A DNA stretch of 64,000 bases from contig NC_045139.1 of NCBI RefSeq assembly GCF_008831285.2, positions 21,000,412 to 21,064,411 of the forward strand, in the 5' to 3' direction. This document shows positions 35,784 to 46,041 of this stretch, one piece after another. Source of the DNA: Nymphaea colorata. Its lineage: Eukaryota > Streptophyta > Magnoliopsida > Nymphaeales > Nymphaeaceae. Within the stretch, counting starts at the first letter, position 1, and the number at the start of each line of letters is the position of its first letter. The translations under genes and the position numbers were made by a program. The notes under the pieces are model-generated. The model saw only the letters and a list, made by a program, of their open reading frames with translations, did no database searches and had not been told where the DNA came from.

Positions 35784-35820
35784 TATTTTGAAGCTAAAAC
35801 CCTAAATTTAAATTTTTTGA

Positions 35821-36236
35821 CCTAAAAAGACTAAAATCACCCTCTAAAAGGAGACTTTTTGTCAAAAGGAAGGTCAAATGGGTTATGTCCACCTAAAAAG
35901 TCTAAAATCACCCTTTAAAATAAGATTTTTTGTCAAAAGAAAGGGCAAATTGGTCTTGTCCACCCAAAAAGATTAAAATTACCCTTTAAAAGGAGATTTT
36001 TTTGTCAAAGGGGCAAATTGGTCTTGTCCACCCAAAAAGACTAAAATCACCCTCTAAAATGAGATTTTTGTTCAAAAAAAAGGGTAAATTGGTCTTGTCC
36101 ACTCAAGAAGTCTAAAATCACCTTATAAAAGGAGACTTTTTGTCAAAAGAAATGGCAAATGGGTCATGTCCACCCAAAAAGACTAAAATCACCCTCTAAA
36201 AGGAGATTTTTGCCAAAAGAAGAGGCAAATGGGTCT
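35821..36236 (-). repeat. 71 bp tandem array in the U3 of the solo LTR, six units
   Basis: Unit starts at 35821, 35892, 35963, 36031, 36102 and 36173. Consensus pieces: CC(C/T)AAAAAGA(C/T)TAAAATCACC, then AAAAGGAGA(C/T)TTTTTGTC, then GGCAAAT(T/G)GGTC(T/A)TGTCCA. There are no unique spacers, so it is not a CRISPR-like array. Position before the TATA suggests promoter or enhancer repeats. Confidence 0.92.
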
Positions 36237-36382
36237 TAAATGCTTTGTTTGGATTTGAACTTGGGTTTTTGGATCTAATTTGGATTTGGATTGTGGCTTT
36301 GGACCAATTTAGATCCAAAAATTGGGTTTCGTGGTTTTAATAAAAGAGAGCATTCTTTTTGAAAAAATTTGGGGTCATTACA

Positions 36383-36387
36383 CAACT
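36383..36387 (+). repeat. right target-site duplication CAACT
   Basis: Identical to 33022-33026; the copia RT frame continues from here. Confidence 0.85.
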
Positions 36388-36437
36388 ATAAAAAGGTACA
36401 AAATAAGAAAATAAGTTTTGATCAAGGGCAAGAACCA

Positions 36438-37203
36438 TCACTAACAAATATAAAAACCATGCTTAAAAACTTTTAGCCACGGTTCATATCCATACCTAAA
36501 ATTGTTATCAACCATGTGTATTAGCATTGTAGCTAATTTCTAGTATCACAAAACAATCATTTGCTACATGTTTCAAAGGCTAAACCAAAAAAATAAATTA
36601 AGAGAGTAACTAATGAGAAATTAAATTAGGAAAATAAATATTGTTAATCCAATTGAGGAATGAGATAATCATTAAACCAAGCCTTTGAAATTAGAATGTC
36701 GCATTTAAGTACAATATTGTGTGGTGCATGAATGCTCATATTTATCCAAATGCCATTGTAATTAACTATGGTGTTTGATGCAATCAAACCTGCCTTTAGT
36801 ACTTGCTTGGCTATAAAACCAAAATTACCTTATTCAGTTTTCCGGTTTTCAAAAACATAGTTTTTATTTCATGGAAAAATTAATATTTGAAAAAAACTAA
36901 AAATCTAGAGCCACAATAACAAATATCACTTTTAGGAACAACCAACAATCATTTAATAAAGTATGAGTGACTGTTCCAAAAAGTAATTAGGAACGATCAC
37001 TCTTCCATCGGCACTATAAAAAACACTTTAAGGAATGGCCTTTTACCATTGCTAATGACAATCCTTTTAGGAACAGGTTTGTAAATTGTGTTTCTAAAAC
37101 GTCAAATTATACTAATATCTTTCTTCATATAGAAGCAATTTTTATGGCCATTCCTAATACTTTTCATTATATTTAGGAACAATTTTTAGTGATGGTTCCT
37201 ATT

Positions 37204-37205
<2 letters not shown>
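36438..37205. mobile_element. CACTA-like remnant (weak)
   Basis: CACTAACAAATA at about 36438, CACTATAAAAAACAC at 37012 and TTTTTAGTG near 37185 resemble CACTA-type ends. Short motifs such as AGGAAC(A/G)(A/T) and ATTCCTAA recur in both orientations like subterminal repeats. No matching target duplication or transposase frame was found. Confidence 0.3.

Positions 37206-37254
<49 letters not shown>
37206..37254 (+). repeat. (TA)24 microsatellite
   Basis: Uninterrupted TA units. Confidence 0.97.
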
Positions 37255-37256
<2 letters not shown>

Positions 37257-37608
37257 CACCATTTAAAATCATAAATCAAACCACGACCATCCATTTTGAT
37301 GGCCCTGATTTTTACTTTTTACTATGTTGCTTCTCTCCCACCAGCACTGGCAGATCTTCCCATACCATTGCCAACCCGGTGAAGCCCCTATAAGCCTATC
37401 GCAACGGCAGGGAAGCTCGTCGGCACACCCTCCTTTCCTCCACCCACAATGAGTGGAGGGGATGGGGGAGCTTGTATGGCACCGATGATGAGAGGGGGGA
37501 AGCCCCAATGGCTCCATCTCCACTGCTCCAGGTTGTGTGTGTGTAGAGAGAGAGAATTAACATAAAAAATAATAATTTATGTTATCAAAAAAATTATTAT
37601 TTACATAT
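37255..37608. other. short spacer before the gypsy array
   Basis: Includes a GC-richer stretch (37330-37520) with an 84-codon minus frame that matches nothing recognised, then AT-rich sequence up to the LTR. Confidence 0.35.
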
Positions 37609-40044
37609 TTTTCGCACCCCACTCCTTTTTCAAGGAGGTCGAAATGCGAGTCAGCAAAATTCTTTTAAAATTGGGGTTTTGAGAAAATTTTCAAGAGAAA
37701 GGGATCCGCCCGTCGGTACGAGGTCCAACCGTTCCTGCCGCCTTTAACAGGGGTAATTAGACCAAGGACTAAGGATCATTTGGATCATATACGAGTTATA
37801 GATGCAAATCCTATATGCTTATGCATTGAGGTTTTGGATTCAAGAACCGAAATTTATTTACTTATTTTTTGAATAAATGAATTTGAATATTGGGGGGTTT
37901 TCAAGTTGGTTTAAAAACCTTTGTTTTGGTGTTATTTGAAACACATAATTCTTGAGGATTTTGAAGATTCGGAATTGAGTTCTTTGTTGTGAACTCTAGA
38001 TGATGATGATCATCTTATGATCAAAATTGATTTTGAACTCTTCTTTTGTCAAATCATGTGATTTGTAGAATTCATTCTTTTGAAAGAACATAAGTTCCAA
38101 ATTGTTAGAAAACATGTTGTTTTTCAAATGCACTTTGGCCAAAAGATTATGAATGCATTGCTTGTGTTTTCTTTTGAAGTTAAGTGATGTTTACAAATTC
38201 TCATTGCAATATGACTTGGTCACTTTTTGCAACTCAAATTTGAATCACTTAATTTTTTGAGAATGTGCATGTGGTGCTATTGATTTTGAGTTAAAGTGAA
38301 TGCATGAAACGAGAAGGGAAACTATATGGAACATTCATTCTTCTCTCTCTCATAATCTCTCAAGATTCATTCATATGAAACATACATTATTCACTCTCTC
38401 ATAATCTCTCAAAGTCCATATTGCACGTCATACAATCTATGCATCAAGATTGATTAAAATGTAGGACTTTCTCTATATGTGCTCATTATATGATTAAGCA
38501 CATGAATTAGAGATGTAGTCCATAAACTTGAGGTTTGACATAAAATTATCAAAATGATGAAAATATATAAATGATGTCAAGTTCATTCTTTGAAATGAAT
38601 GGGAGACGTGGATGACATCCACTTTTGTCTCAAAATAGCTAAAAATCAGACCTTGTGTTGATTTAAATAGCTGAAAATTGTGGACATTGATTCCAATAAG
38701 GACTTGTTTCTTAGATACAAACAATGAGTTTTTCAAATCTATTCAAATTTCAGATTTCGTAGTAATGAAATCATCAACTCCTTTGGATGATTCTAGGATA
38801 ATTGGTATTTCAAATATGTAAACTTTGACATTCTTAAACCAATTCCTATGAAACATAGTCTGATTTCAACAACATACATACATCTTACATATGGGTTTGC
38901 TGAAATTAAGTAAAAATGAAATGAAAATGATTTCATAGCCTTGCACTATGAAAATCAATCAAAACGATCATTCTTCTTAAAAACTAGTTTGGAAACGTAT
39001 TCCAACCTGATTTTAAGAGAAGAAAAATTATTTTCAACAAGTGATTGGACACATGTATGTATATATATAACAACGTATATATATATACATACCTTACTCT
39101 TCAAAATGAAATTTTATCAAGAGACCGCATGACTCATGATTCATGATGATTCATGGCTGGGTTCTTTTATGTAGGAAGATTGAAAACTTGTTTCCAATCT
39201 TCCCTACTACCATTGATTAATTAAATTGAAAGACATGAATCAAAATGACTGTGAATAAGAAAGAAAATAAAACAATGCTCAAGCTTATTCGTCCATCATT
39301 TCACCATGCAAGGGTGGATCACATTCATAAGAACGTATCCATCCCTTATAGGCATTTTCATCATACACGATGCAGCAAAATCACTCTCTCACCGCGGGAT
39401 TCTCTCATGGTAGGGAGTTCAAAATGGTATTAAGTTGGTTCCTTTGAAAGGGACGTGGCCTTGAGGCCCATTTTAAAATTTGATACGAGGGTTCATTTTT
39501 AAGAAAAACCGACATATGCATGCATTATGCATTAACATGTACATTGAAGCGTACATTTCCCTTAGTTGGACATCATTCCCACCCGTAAGCAAATGAAAAT
39601 AAACCCTCCCACGAATTGCTAGAATTAAAATAAGCCAACAATAAGCTAAAGTAGAAGAGAAGTGAGTTAAAATCACCTACCTTGTGGTCGGTCTTGATGC
39701 TTGTCCTTCGCCTTCACTTGTTTTCTAACTCAAGCAATCCTAAGCAAGAATCCAACCGTGGATTCAAGCTTAGCAAAGCTAGAATAAGAAATAGCTTGCT
39801 TGCTAGAATTTGGAGTGGTAAAGAGGGCTTCTCACCACGAAAATCCTAAGTAAGGGTTCACTTAAGCACCATAACTTAGCAAAATCAATGGGGAGAATAG
39901 AAGAAGAGAATGGGAGAAAAAGGGGAAGAGGGCTTGGACGAACCTCTTCTCTCTTCCTTGGCTTCTCCCTCCTAGCTCCTTGGCTGCAGCAATTTGATAG
40001 AATGCTCCAAAATTTCGTCCTCCCCCTTGATGGCCAAAGGGAGG

Positions 40045-40052
40045 TTTATATA
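40045..40052 (-). promoter_or_regulatory. LTR promoter TATA box
   Basis: TATATAAA on the minus strand in a CTCCTC/CCTCCC pyrimidine context. The same box is in the right LTR at about 63312-63319. Confidence 0.6.
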
Positions 40053-40961
40053 GAGGAGGAGGTGGGTTCAACCACCTTCTTAACTCACCTTGGGAACTTG
40101 CTTAAGACCTTGGGGACTTGTAAAATGAGTTAAATAGACTTTAAAGACTCTAATTGACCATTTTTCAGCCCATTTCCACGAGCTAGGTGGGTTGGGCTAG
40201 GTTTGGTCAACATGGGTTCAGACCTAGGTGACCATCTTGACCAAAATTTTATACGAAAATCCCCTTGCACAGGGTTTTGCCCTTATTTTGTACTTTTTAT
40301 TTATTTTTTGTTTGAAATCGAGCTTGTAAGGTTAAAACCTAGTTACTAAAATCCAAATGCCATTGAATTATAATAATTCAATTTAAATTTAATAAAATTC
40401 GAAAATTTTATCAAATTTGGTTCGAAAAGGGTATTTTCGTCCAAAACTTGATTGAAACTGGATTTCAACTGAATCAAACTTTTGTTTGAAATATTCAATT
40501 TAAATTTGGTATTTGATTCTTGTATTTGACAAATTCAAATGTTTATTTGCCTTCCATAAACCAATTTAGGCTTTTTAATCTTAATTTGACCACAGAAGGG
40601 CAAAATTGTCCAAATTGATCAATTTCGACCAATTGACCAAAGTCAAAGCTCATTTGCGAGTAGTTTGACTTTATTTGAGGTAATTTGAAAAATTTGGGTC
40701 AAGAAAGCTCTTAATTGAGCTAAAATGTACTTTGACTGAGTTTAGTCAAAGTGGGTTTGGTTCGGTCAAAGTCTATTTTCGTCCATTAATTGGATCATGA
40801 GACAGACTTACGTTTTGACTGTGTTGAGCCCGTGGTGACCGAACCTAGCTGGAATTGGCACCACATTTGAGTGCACCCGGGTCAAACCTACTTGGATTAA
40901 GTAGGTTAGGTGAGTTTGATCAGTCTAGTAATTGCTTCCCTGAAAATGATTTTTTTCTTTA

Positions 40962-41372
40962 GGGGGCGTTTGGTTGGCAGGAAAAGCACTGTTCAACAGG
41001 AAAAAAAATTCAAATTTTTAAAACTTTTCCATTTCATTAAACATGGAAAAAAATTTGGACCGTTGGAGATGATTCTGGAAAAATATTTCCGGAAAAATTT
41101 CTCCAGTCAGAGGGGTGAAGAAATTTTTTCAGAAATTTTTTTGTGACCGTTGGAGGAGGAAATTTTTTCTCCCTCCTCCCTCCTTCTCTTCTTCCTCCTT
41201 CTTCCTCACCATTCCCATCAAACAAAGAAATTTTTTTCTAGAAAAATAATTCTTCCATAACAAACACAAACTGGTTTTGGAAAAACGGAAAAATTTTTCC
41301 GTTTCTTCAATTTCAGAAATTTTTTTCTAGAAATTTTTTTCCAGAAACTTTTTTCTGACCATCAAACGCCCC
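40962..41372. mobile_element. Tourist/PIF-Harbinger-type MITE with TTA target duplication
   Basis: The left end GGGGGCGTTTGGTTGG and the reverse complement of the right end (GGGGCGTTTGATGG) are inverted repeats, flanked by TTA on both sides (40959-40961 and 41373-41375). It is 411 bp and non-coding, with AAATTTTT(C/T)C-rich arms able to form a long hairpin. The old LTR copy at 5.8-8.2 kb has a single uninterrupted TTA at the same place, giving the empty site. Confidence 0.8.
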
Positions 41373-41846
41373 TTAAGGAGGACGTGGTTAAAGAAGAGAG
41401 GGAGACATAAATGTCTATCTTTTCCTAGGTTTCTCCTTTATTTCTTCTTGAAAATGACTTTTCTTCAATTAAGTTGAGAGAAAATATTTATTTATTATTT
41501 TTTTTTAAAATGGAGGGGGCGTGGCCCCTGGGGGGGCCTTGACCGCACGGGCTAGGTGGGGCCCACACGTGGGTCCCATGTAGCATTCTAGACTGAATTA
41601 GATCCAATTCTTGGATCTAAGTCAAAATTTGCATTTTGCAATTGGATTTGGATTTCAAATGACATTTGCAATTGTATTTGGACTCGTAATCCTGCATTGG
41701 GATTCGTGTCTCGGGTTAAATTCTCAATTTGAATCTAATTGTTCTTTAGATTCAAAATTGGATTTAAAATTGTAAATTTTCACAATTCTTGTTTGAAATT
41801 TTCACATTGCTTCAATTTTGATGTGGAAAAATTTGGGGTGTTAACA

Positions 41847-41865
41847 GATGCCCCTCTTTGCTGTT
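41847..41865 (-). other. polypurine tract of array copy 1
   Basis: On the minus strand a purine-rich run, AGCAAAGAGGGGCATC, ends directly at the LTR TGTTAACACCCC start. It primes plus-strand synthesis in LTR elements. Confidence 0.7.
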
Positions 41866-42900
41866 AAGCAAGTTGAATAATTTGCTTAATAGCAAAGATT
41901 CACGCACCAAATTTTTGCAGATCGTTTGGAAAATCCATTTTTCAAATGATGTTGAACCATCCTCGCTCGAGGGGAAATGCTAGGCATAGACCTGAAATAA
42001 GAAGATTTTTCTCCATCTCATTGGAGACTTTGTAGAGGAATTAATGTTGGTTGAAAAATTTTGTAATTGTGAAAGTTTTTGTATTTAATGCTAGGAGAAA
42101 TTTGCCCTCGATGCCTTCTAGACCATTGGAAAGTGCTTTTTCTCTCCTTTTACTTAGTTTTTCACATACTCGCTTTTGCTTTTGAATTTTGATTTTCTTT
42201 TTGAGCCACCCTTCACTCTTGGGAGAAATTCCTCACCACCCCAAGAGCTACTACGGAGTTCTGCCACTTTGGTGGTTTTGTGTAGTTTGCTTTGTGCAAT
42301 ATCAAGTCTATCGGGCTTTCTTCTGAGCCCTTGTAGCGAGCTTTGGGCCGGTAACTCCTAGACTAGTTGGCCTTAGGGTACCAAATGTAAAACACTCCTC
42401 GGGCTTACTTGCTCGAATTCAGAAGGCTTTAGGAGACTTAATATAAGCAAAATGTTCATGGATTGCTTTTTAGCTTCACGGCGTAAGCATAGGTCATATG
42501 CCCACCCGTGCCTGCTGAGCTTTGAACCAGAGGAACAACTACACTTACCCCGAGCTCATTGCTCAACTCATTTCGCTTGATAGCTTTTTCTAGCATCTTG
42601 CCAAGGTCTTTTAGGTGACAAGACTTTTTTTATGGCATCTCATGCTAGACCTTTACAAATGCCGATTGTCGGGACCAACATTAATTGCTATACATTAGTC
42701 ACTCACTGTCTGTGAAATTTCTTGCATATTTCAAGACGATGCCCTTGCAATTGTCCTCAAGACATGGGTTGAGTTTGAAAATTTTGATGCATTTTTGAAA
42801 CTTTTCCCTAAGGGATACCATGTCCCTTAGTTGGTTCGAAAATTGTTACAAACGTGCTTATCAAAGCACAACTATTTTGAAATTTTTTTGAATTGCAAAT
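41866..42900 (-). other. long 3' non-coding internal region, copy 1
   Basis: About 1 kb between the integrase stop and the polypurine tract with no ORF of note. It is conserved in copy 2 (from 51891) and in the old fragment at 4810-5798, so it is a regular part of the family. Confidence 0.6.
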
Positions 42901-44178
42901 TCAAGTATAGAATTTTTTGAGATGCAAAGCATTAATTGGATCGGAGATTTCAACCCCATCGACATCAATCAGTCGATAAGAATTGTGAGGTAGAACCTCT
43001 TTGACAACATATGGTCCTTCCCAGTTCGGCGCCCATTTTCCTTTGGGTCTACTCCTGAGTGGAACTATGGATCTTAAAACAAGATCATTTACCTGAAATT
43101 TTCTTTCAATGACTGATTTGGCATAATGTCGGGCAACTCTCTTACGATGGACTTTGGCATGCTCTGCCGCTTGTAGTCTTTTCTCGTCTAAGAGGTCTAA
43201 TTGAGCAAGTCTCTTTTTTTGATATTTGCTAATTGGGAGTTCAATGAGAGCAGCAAATTTCATTGCTGGTTTTTGGACATGTAATGGAAGGACAATTTCC
43301 GTTCCATATACTAATTCTGCTGGTGTAGCATTGGTGGGTGTCCGAATTATGGTTCGATACGCCCAAATTGCATTGTACATTTTCTCGTACCAATCTCGGC
43401 CTGTTTCAACAGTCCTTTCTAAGACACGAATCAAAATCTTGTTGGTTGCTTCTGCCTGACCATTACCTTGAGGGTAATATGGGGCAGAAAAGTGATGTTG
43501 TATTTTGTGTTTGTGACAGAGATTGCGCATTTTCTCATTTTTGAAATGAGTACCGTTATCAGAAACCATATCATGCGGGATGCCAAATCTACACAAAAGA
43601 TTTTTGTGAATGAAGGATACTACGTGTTGTCCTTCGACTGTGTTTAAAGTGATTGCTTCCACCCATTTGGTGAAGTAATCTGTAGCTGCAAGAAAATACC
43701 TGTGTCCATTTGAGGCAGGTGGATTGATTGGACCGACTACATCGAAGGCCCACATGGAGAATGTCCATGGTGAGCTGACCGAATGAAGGTACGCTGCTGG
43801 AGCATGAATTGATGGTGCGTGCAACTGACATTTGATGCATTTCTTGACAAATTGGTGATAGTCTCTTTGCATTGTGGGCCAATAGTACCCTGCTCTGACT
43901 ATCTGCTTGACGAGGGTCTGATACCCTACATGTCCCCCACAAATTCCTTCATGGGCTTCTTGAATGACTTCTAGTGCCTCATTTGCATCGAGACATCTAG
44001 CATATTCTGTGTTGAATCCTCTTCTGTATAGGATGTCGGCTTGAATGAAATATCTTGAAGACATGTGTCTCAAAACTCTTTGCTCTTTTCGAGACATTTC
44101 TGGTGGAAGTGTTTCAGTTTGGAGAAAATCCTTGATGTTCTGATACCATGGTGTTTCTCTACTTTCTGCTTGCAACAC
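42901..44178 (-). CDS. integrase of gypsy copy 1 (intact frame)
   Basis: 425 residues. It inserts element cDNA into the host genome. Seen: an N-terminal zinc-binding HHCC pattern (H..GG HVGY ... CIKCQ, about 82-125), then the catalytic core with Asp in FDVVGP, Asp in VSDNGTHF and Glu in GQAEATNK, the DDE triad. The C-terminal part is basic with a WEGPYVV...Y.L chain typical of gypsy integrases, with no chromodomain. The frame has no stop. It follows the second RNase H by a TAG and about 25 bp, so in the ancestral element it was one pol polyprotein. Copy 2 has the same sequence broken by a one-base deletion. Confidence 0.92.
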   Translation of the reverse strand: MLQAESRETPWYQNIKDFLQTETLPPEMSRKEQRVLRHMSSRYFIQADILYRRGFNTEYARCLDANEALEVIQEAHEGICGGHVGYQTLVKQIVRAGYYWPTMQRDYHQFVKKCIKCQLHAPSIHAPAAYLHSVSSPWTFSMWAFDVVGPINPPASNGHRYFLAATDYFTKWVEAITLNTVEGQHVVSFIHKNLLCRFGIPHDMVSDNGTHFKNEKMRNLCHKHKIQHHFSAPYYPQGNGQAEATNKILIRVLERTVETGRDWYEKMYNAIWAYRTIIRTPTNATPAELVYGTEIVLPLHVQKPAMKFAALIELPISKYQKKRLAQLDLLDEKRLQAAEHAKVHRKRVARHYAKSVIERKFQVNDLVLRSIVPLRSRPKGKWAPNWEGPYVVKEVLPHNSYRLIDVDGVEISDPINALHLKKFYT

Positions 44179-44202
44179 CTATTCTGGTATGACAAAAGAT
44201 GG

Positions 44203-44631
44203 TTATTCGAGTCTTCCAACTTCAAAAGATTTGATAGATTCTCCAGGTTTGAAGGCAATGGTAGAGCCTAAACTGGTTAAACCATCTGTTATTGGGTTAA
44301 ATTCTCTTTTGACATGTAAGAATTGACATTCCTCGAACTGTCTTAAGAGGGAAGCTGCTAACTCTTGATATGGAATCAATTTTTGATCTTTGACTTGCCA
44401 ATCTCCATTGACCTGACTGACAGCTAAGAAAGAATCTCCAAAAATGCTAACTCTCTGCACTTTAAATTTGAGCAACATTTTGAGTCCTTGGATTAGGGCC
44501 TCGTATTCTGCCATATTGTGCGTGCAGGAAAAATTCAATTTGAGAGAGTAAGGAATCATTTCCCTTTCTGGTGTAATGAAAAGTATCCCAATGCCTGCCC
44601 CAACTGTGCTCTTAGATCCATCAAAGTACAT
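44203..44631 (-). CDS. second (archaeal-type) RNase H of gypsy copy 1
   Basis: 142 residues. Seen: YFDGSKSTVGAGIG (first Asp), AEYEALIQGL (Glu), IFGDS (Asp), and VKREFNP.TDGL near the end (last Asp position), the RNase H active-site series. Its place after the standard RT-RNase H and before the integrase is the dual-RNase-H arrangement of the Tat/Ogre group. The frame is separate from the upstream segment (44658-45398), so the polyprotein is interrupted. Confidence 0.85.
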   Translation of the reverse strand: MYFDGSKSTVGAGIGILFITPEREMIPYSLKLNFSCTHNMAEYEALIQGLKMLLKFKVQRVSIFGDSFLAVSQVNGDWQVKDQKLIPYQELAASLLRQFEECQFLHVKREFNPITDGLTSLGSTIAFKPGESIKSFEVGRLE

Positions 44632-44657
44632 CTCCCAAATCGGCTCTGGTTCAGTCG

Positions 44658-45398
44658 TCAGGATTTGCTCATCTGGAAATCATAATTTGTTCTAATTTCT
44701 TCATATAGAGGAAAATCTGCCAATTGGTCTGCAATGGCTTGCCCCTTGATTGATTTTTGTGACACATATTCCAAATCATATTGCATCAGCAAAACCTGCC
44801 ACTTTGCTATCATTCCATTCAGAAATGGCTGTTCGAGGATATATTTGAGTGGATTAAGTTTGGATAAAATTTTAACTTCACAAGCCAATAGATAATGCCT
44901 TAATTTTTGACACATCCACACCAAGGCTAAGCAGGTTTTTTCTATGTGCAAGTAGTTCTTTTCATATTGCACAAATGTCTTACTGATGTAATAAATGGCA
45001 TGTTCTATTCGACATCCTTCTTCATATTGAGCCAGAAATCCACCACAGGCTGAATCGTTAACTGTGATGTAAAGGAGTAGAGGTTCCCCTAAAATTGGAG
45101 GTTTTAAAATTGGTGGGCAAAGAAGATACTTCTTGATCTTTTCGAATGAGGCTTGACATTCATGCCCCCATTCAAATTTGACTCCTTTCCGCAGTAAATG
45201 GTTGAAGGGTTCGCACCTCATGGCGAGATTAGATATAAACCTTCTGATTGACTGAATTCTGCCTTGCATGCTGCGTAGCTCCTTAAGATTTGTTGGGGGT
45301 GACATTTGGATGATCGCCTTTGCTTTGGAAGGATCCATCTCGATTCCCTTTTGCTGACCATAAATCTCAAAAGCTACCGGATTCCACACCAAATACAC
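44658..45398 (-). CDS. RT connection and first RNase H segment of gypsy copy 1
   Basis: 246 residues as an open frame; the recognisable part begins at KGIEMDPSKAKAI (thumb), followed by SMQGRIQSIRRFISNLA, a FEWGHECQASFEKIK block and the RT-associated RNase H (LLLYITVNDSACGG..., HIEKTCLALVWMCQKLRHYL). A frameshift just upstream, shared with copy 2, separates it from the RT core at 45367-46029. The first residues of the open frame overlap the RT end in another frame and are probably not genuine. Confidence 0.82.
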   Translation of the reverse strand: MYLVWNPVAFEIYGQQKGIEMDPSKAKAIIQMSPPTNLKELRSMQGRIQSIRRFISNLAMRCEPFNHLLRKGVKFEWGHECQASFEKIKKYLLCPPILKPPILGEPLLLYITVNDSACGGFLAQYEEGCRIEHAIYYISKTFVQYEKNYLHIEKTCLALVWMCQKLRHYLLACEVKILSKLNPLKYILEQPFLNGMIAKWQVLLMQYDLEYVSQKSIKGQAIADQLADFPLYEEIRTNYDFQMSKS

Positions 45399-46029
45399 AT
45401 TTTTGTGGATTCAATCTAAGTTTGTATTGTAAGAGTCTAACAAAAACTTGAGAAAGAATGTTGATGTGATTCTCCCTTGTTTTTGACTTAATTAGTGGAT
45501 CATCTACATATGCATCCATGATTTGATGCATTTGGTCATGAAAAATAGCTGCCATAGCCCTTTGATATGTTGCCCCAGCGTTCTTCAAACCAAATGGCAT
45601 TACTGTATAGCATAAGGTACCCCATGAGGTTGTAAATGATGTTTTGGCTTGATCTTGAGCTGCCAACTTAATTTGGTTATAACCAGAATATCCATCCATA
45701 AAGGAGAACATAGCGTGACCTGCGGTACTGTCTACCAACAAGTCAATGTTTGGAAGTGGGTAGTCATCCTTTAGTGTAGCCTTATTCAAATCTTTGAAAT
45801 TGATGCAGAGCCGAATTTTGCCATTTTTCTTTAGGACTACCACAATGTTTGCTAACCATTCAGGATAGTCGATTGTTCGGATGAACCCTGCCTTTAGTAG
45901 GTCTTCCAAGCCTTCCTTAACTTGCCCCTCAAGACGAGGGTCTAGTTTCCTCAACTTTTGTTTGATTGGCTTGCATTCTGGTTTCAATGGTAGTCGATGC
46001 TCGACTAATTTCGTATCAAGTCCTGGCAT
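45367..46029 (-). CDS. reverse transcriptase core of gypsy copy 1
   Basis: 220 residues. Seen: GFIRTIDYPEWLANIVVVLKK, INFKDLNKA, PLPNIDLLVDSTAGHAMFSFMDGYSGYNQI (first catalytic Asp), TVMPFGLKNAGATYQRAM, and the YVDD box. This is the Ty3/gypsy order. A TAG lies directly upstream at 46041-46039, where the expected codon of the conserved segment is Trp. The frame ends early at a shift after GVESGSF. Both lesions are also in copy 2. Confidence 0.92.
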   Translation of the reverse strand: MPGLDTKLVEHRLPLKPECKPIKQKLRKLDPRLEGQVKEGLEDLLKAGFIRTIDYPEWLANIVVVLKKNGKIRLCINFKDLNKATLKDDYPLPNIDLLVDSTAGHAMFSFMDGYSGYNQIKLAAQDQAKTSFTTSWGTLCYTVMPFGLKNAGATYQRAMAAIFHDQMHQIMDAYVDDPLIKSKTRENHINILSQVFVRLLQYKLRLNPQKCVFGVESGSF

Positions 46030-46041
46030 GTCCTTATAAGT

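Larger units (their letters stand above)
33027..36382 (-). mobile_element. solo LTR (3.36 kb) of a second gypsy family, inserted in the copia RT
   Basis: On the plus strand it begins TGTTTGCATCCC and ends GGGGTCATTACA, so it has TG...CA ends, and it is flanked by perfect CAACT duplications. The copia reading frame resumes exactly at the right duplication. Orientation follows from a block at about 33108-33175 (CCCGTCGGTACGAGG..CGACCGTTCC..GCCTTTA) shared with the U5 side of the minus-strand LTRs at 37.6 and 60.9 kb. A TATA-like CTATAAG (minus, about 35777-35783) fits a U3/R junction. It contains a 229 bp tandem array and a 71 bp array. No gag or pol: the element was reduced by LTR-LTR recombination. 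Confidence 0.88.
37609..41846 (-). mobile_element. left (3') LTR of the Tat/Ogre-like gypsy array, 4.24 kb
   Basis: Plus-strand limits: TTTTCGCACCCC (the expected TG is TT here) to GGGGTGTTAACA. The start matches the LTRs at 51192 and 60882, and the end abuts a polypurine tract. Size is 4238 bp including a 411 bp MITE. On the element strand U3 runs from 41846 down to a TATATAAA at 40052-40045, leaving about 2.4 kb of R-U5. A conserved U5-side block lies at 37705-37770. It differs from the right LTR by many substitutions and small indels, e.g. ATAAACTTGAGGTTTGAC versus ATAAGCTTGAGGCTTGAC, and a 7 bp indel near 39525. Confidence 0.9.

Noticed and set aside
35821-36236. Regular repeat array resembling a CRISPR
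   Set aside because: Units abut without unique spacers, and the DNA is plant LTR sequence.
37269-37523. 84-codon Cys/Trp-rich minus frame
   Set aside because: Unrecognised and isolated between a microsatellite and an LTR; likely chance.
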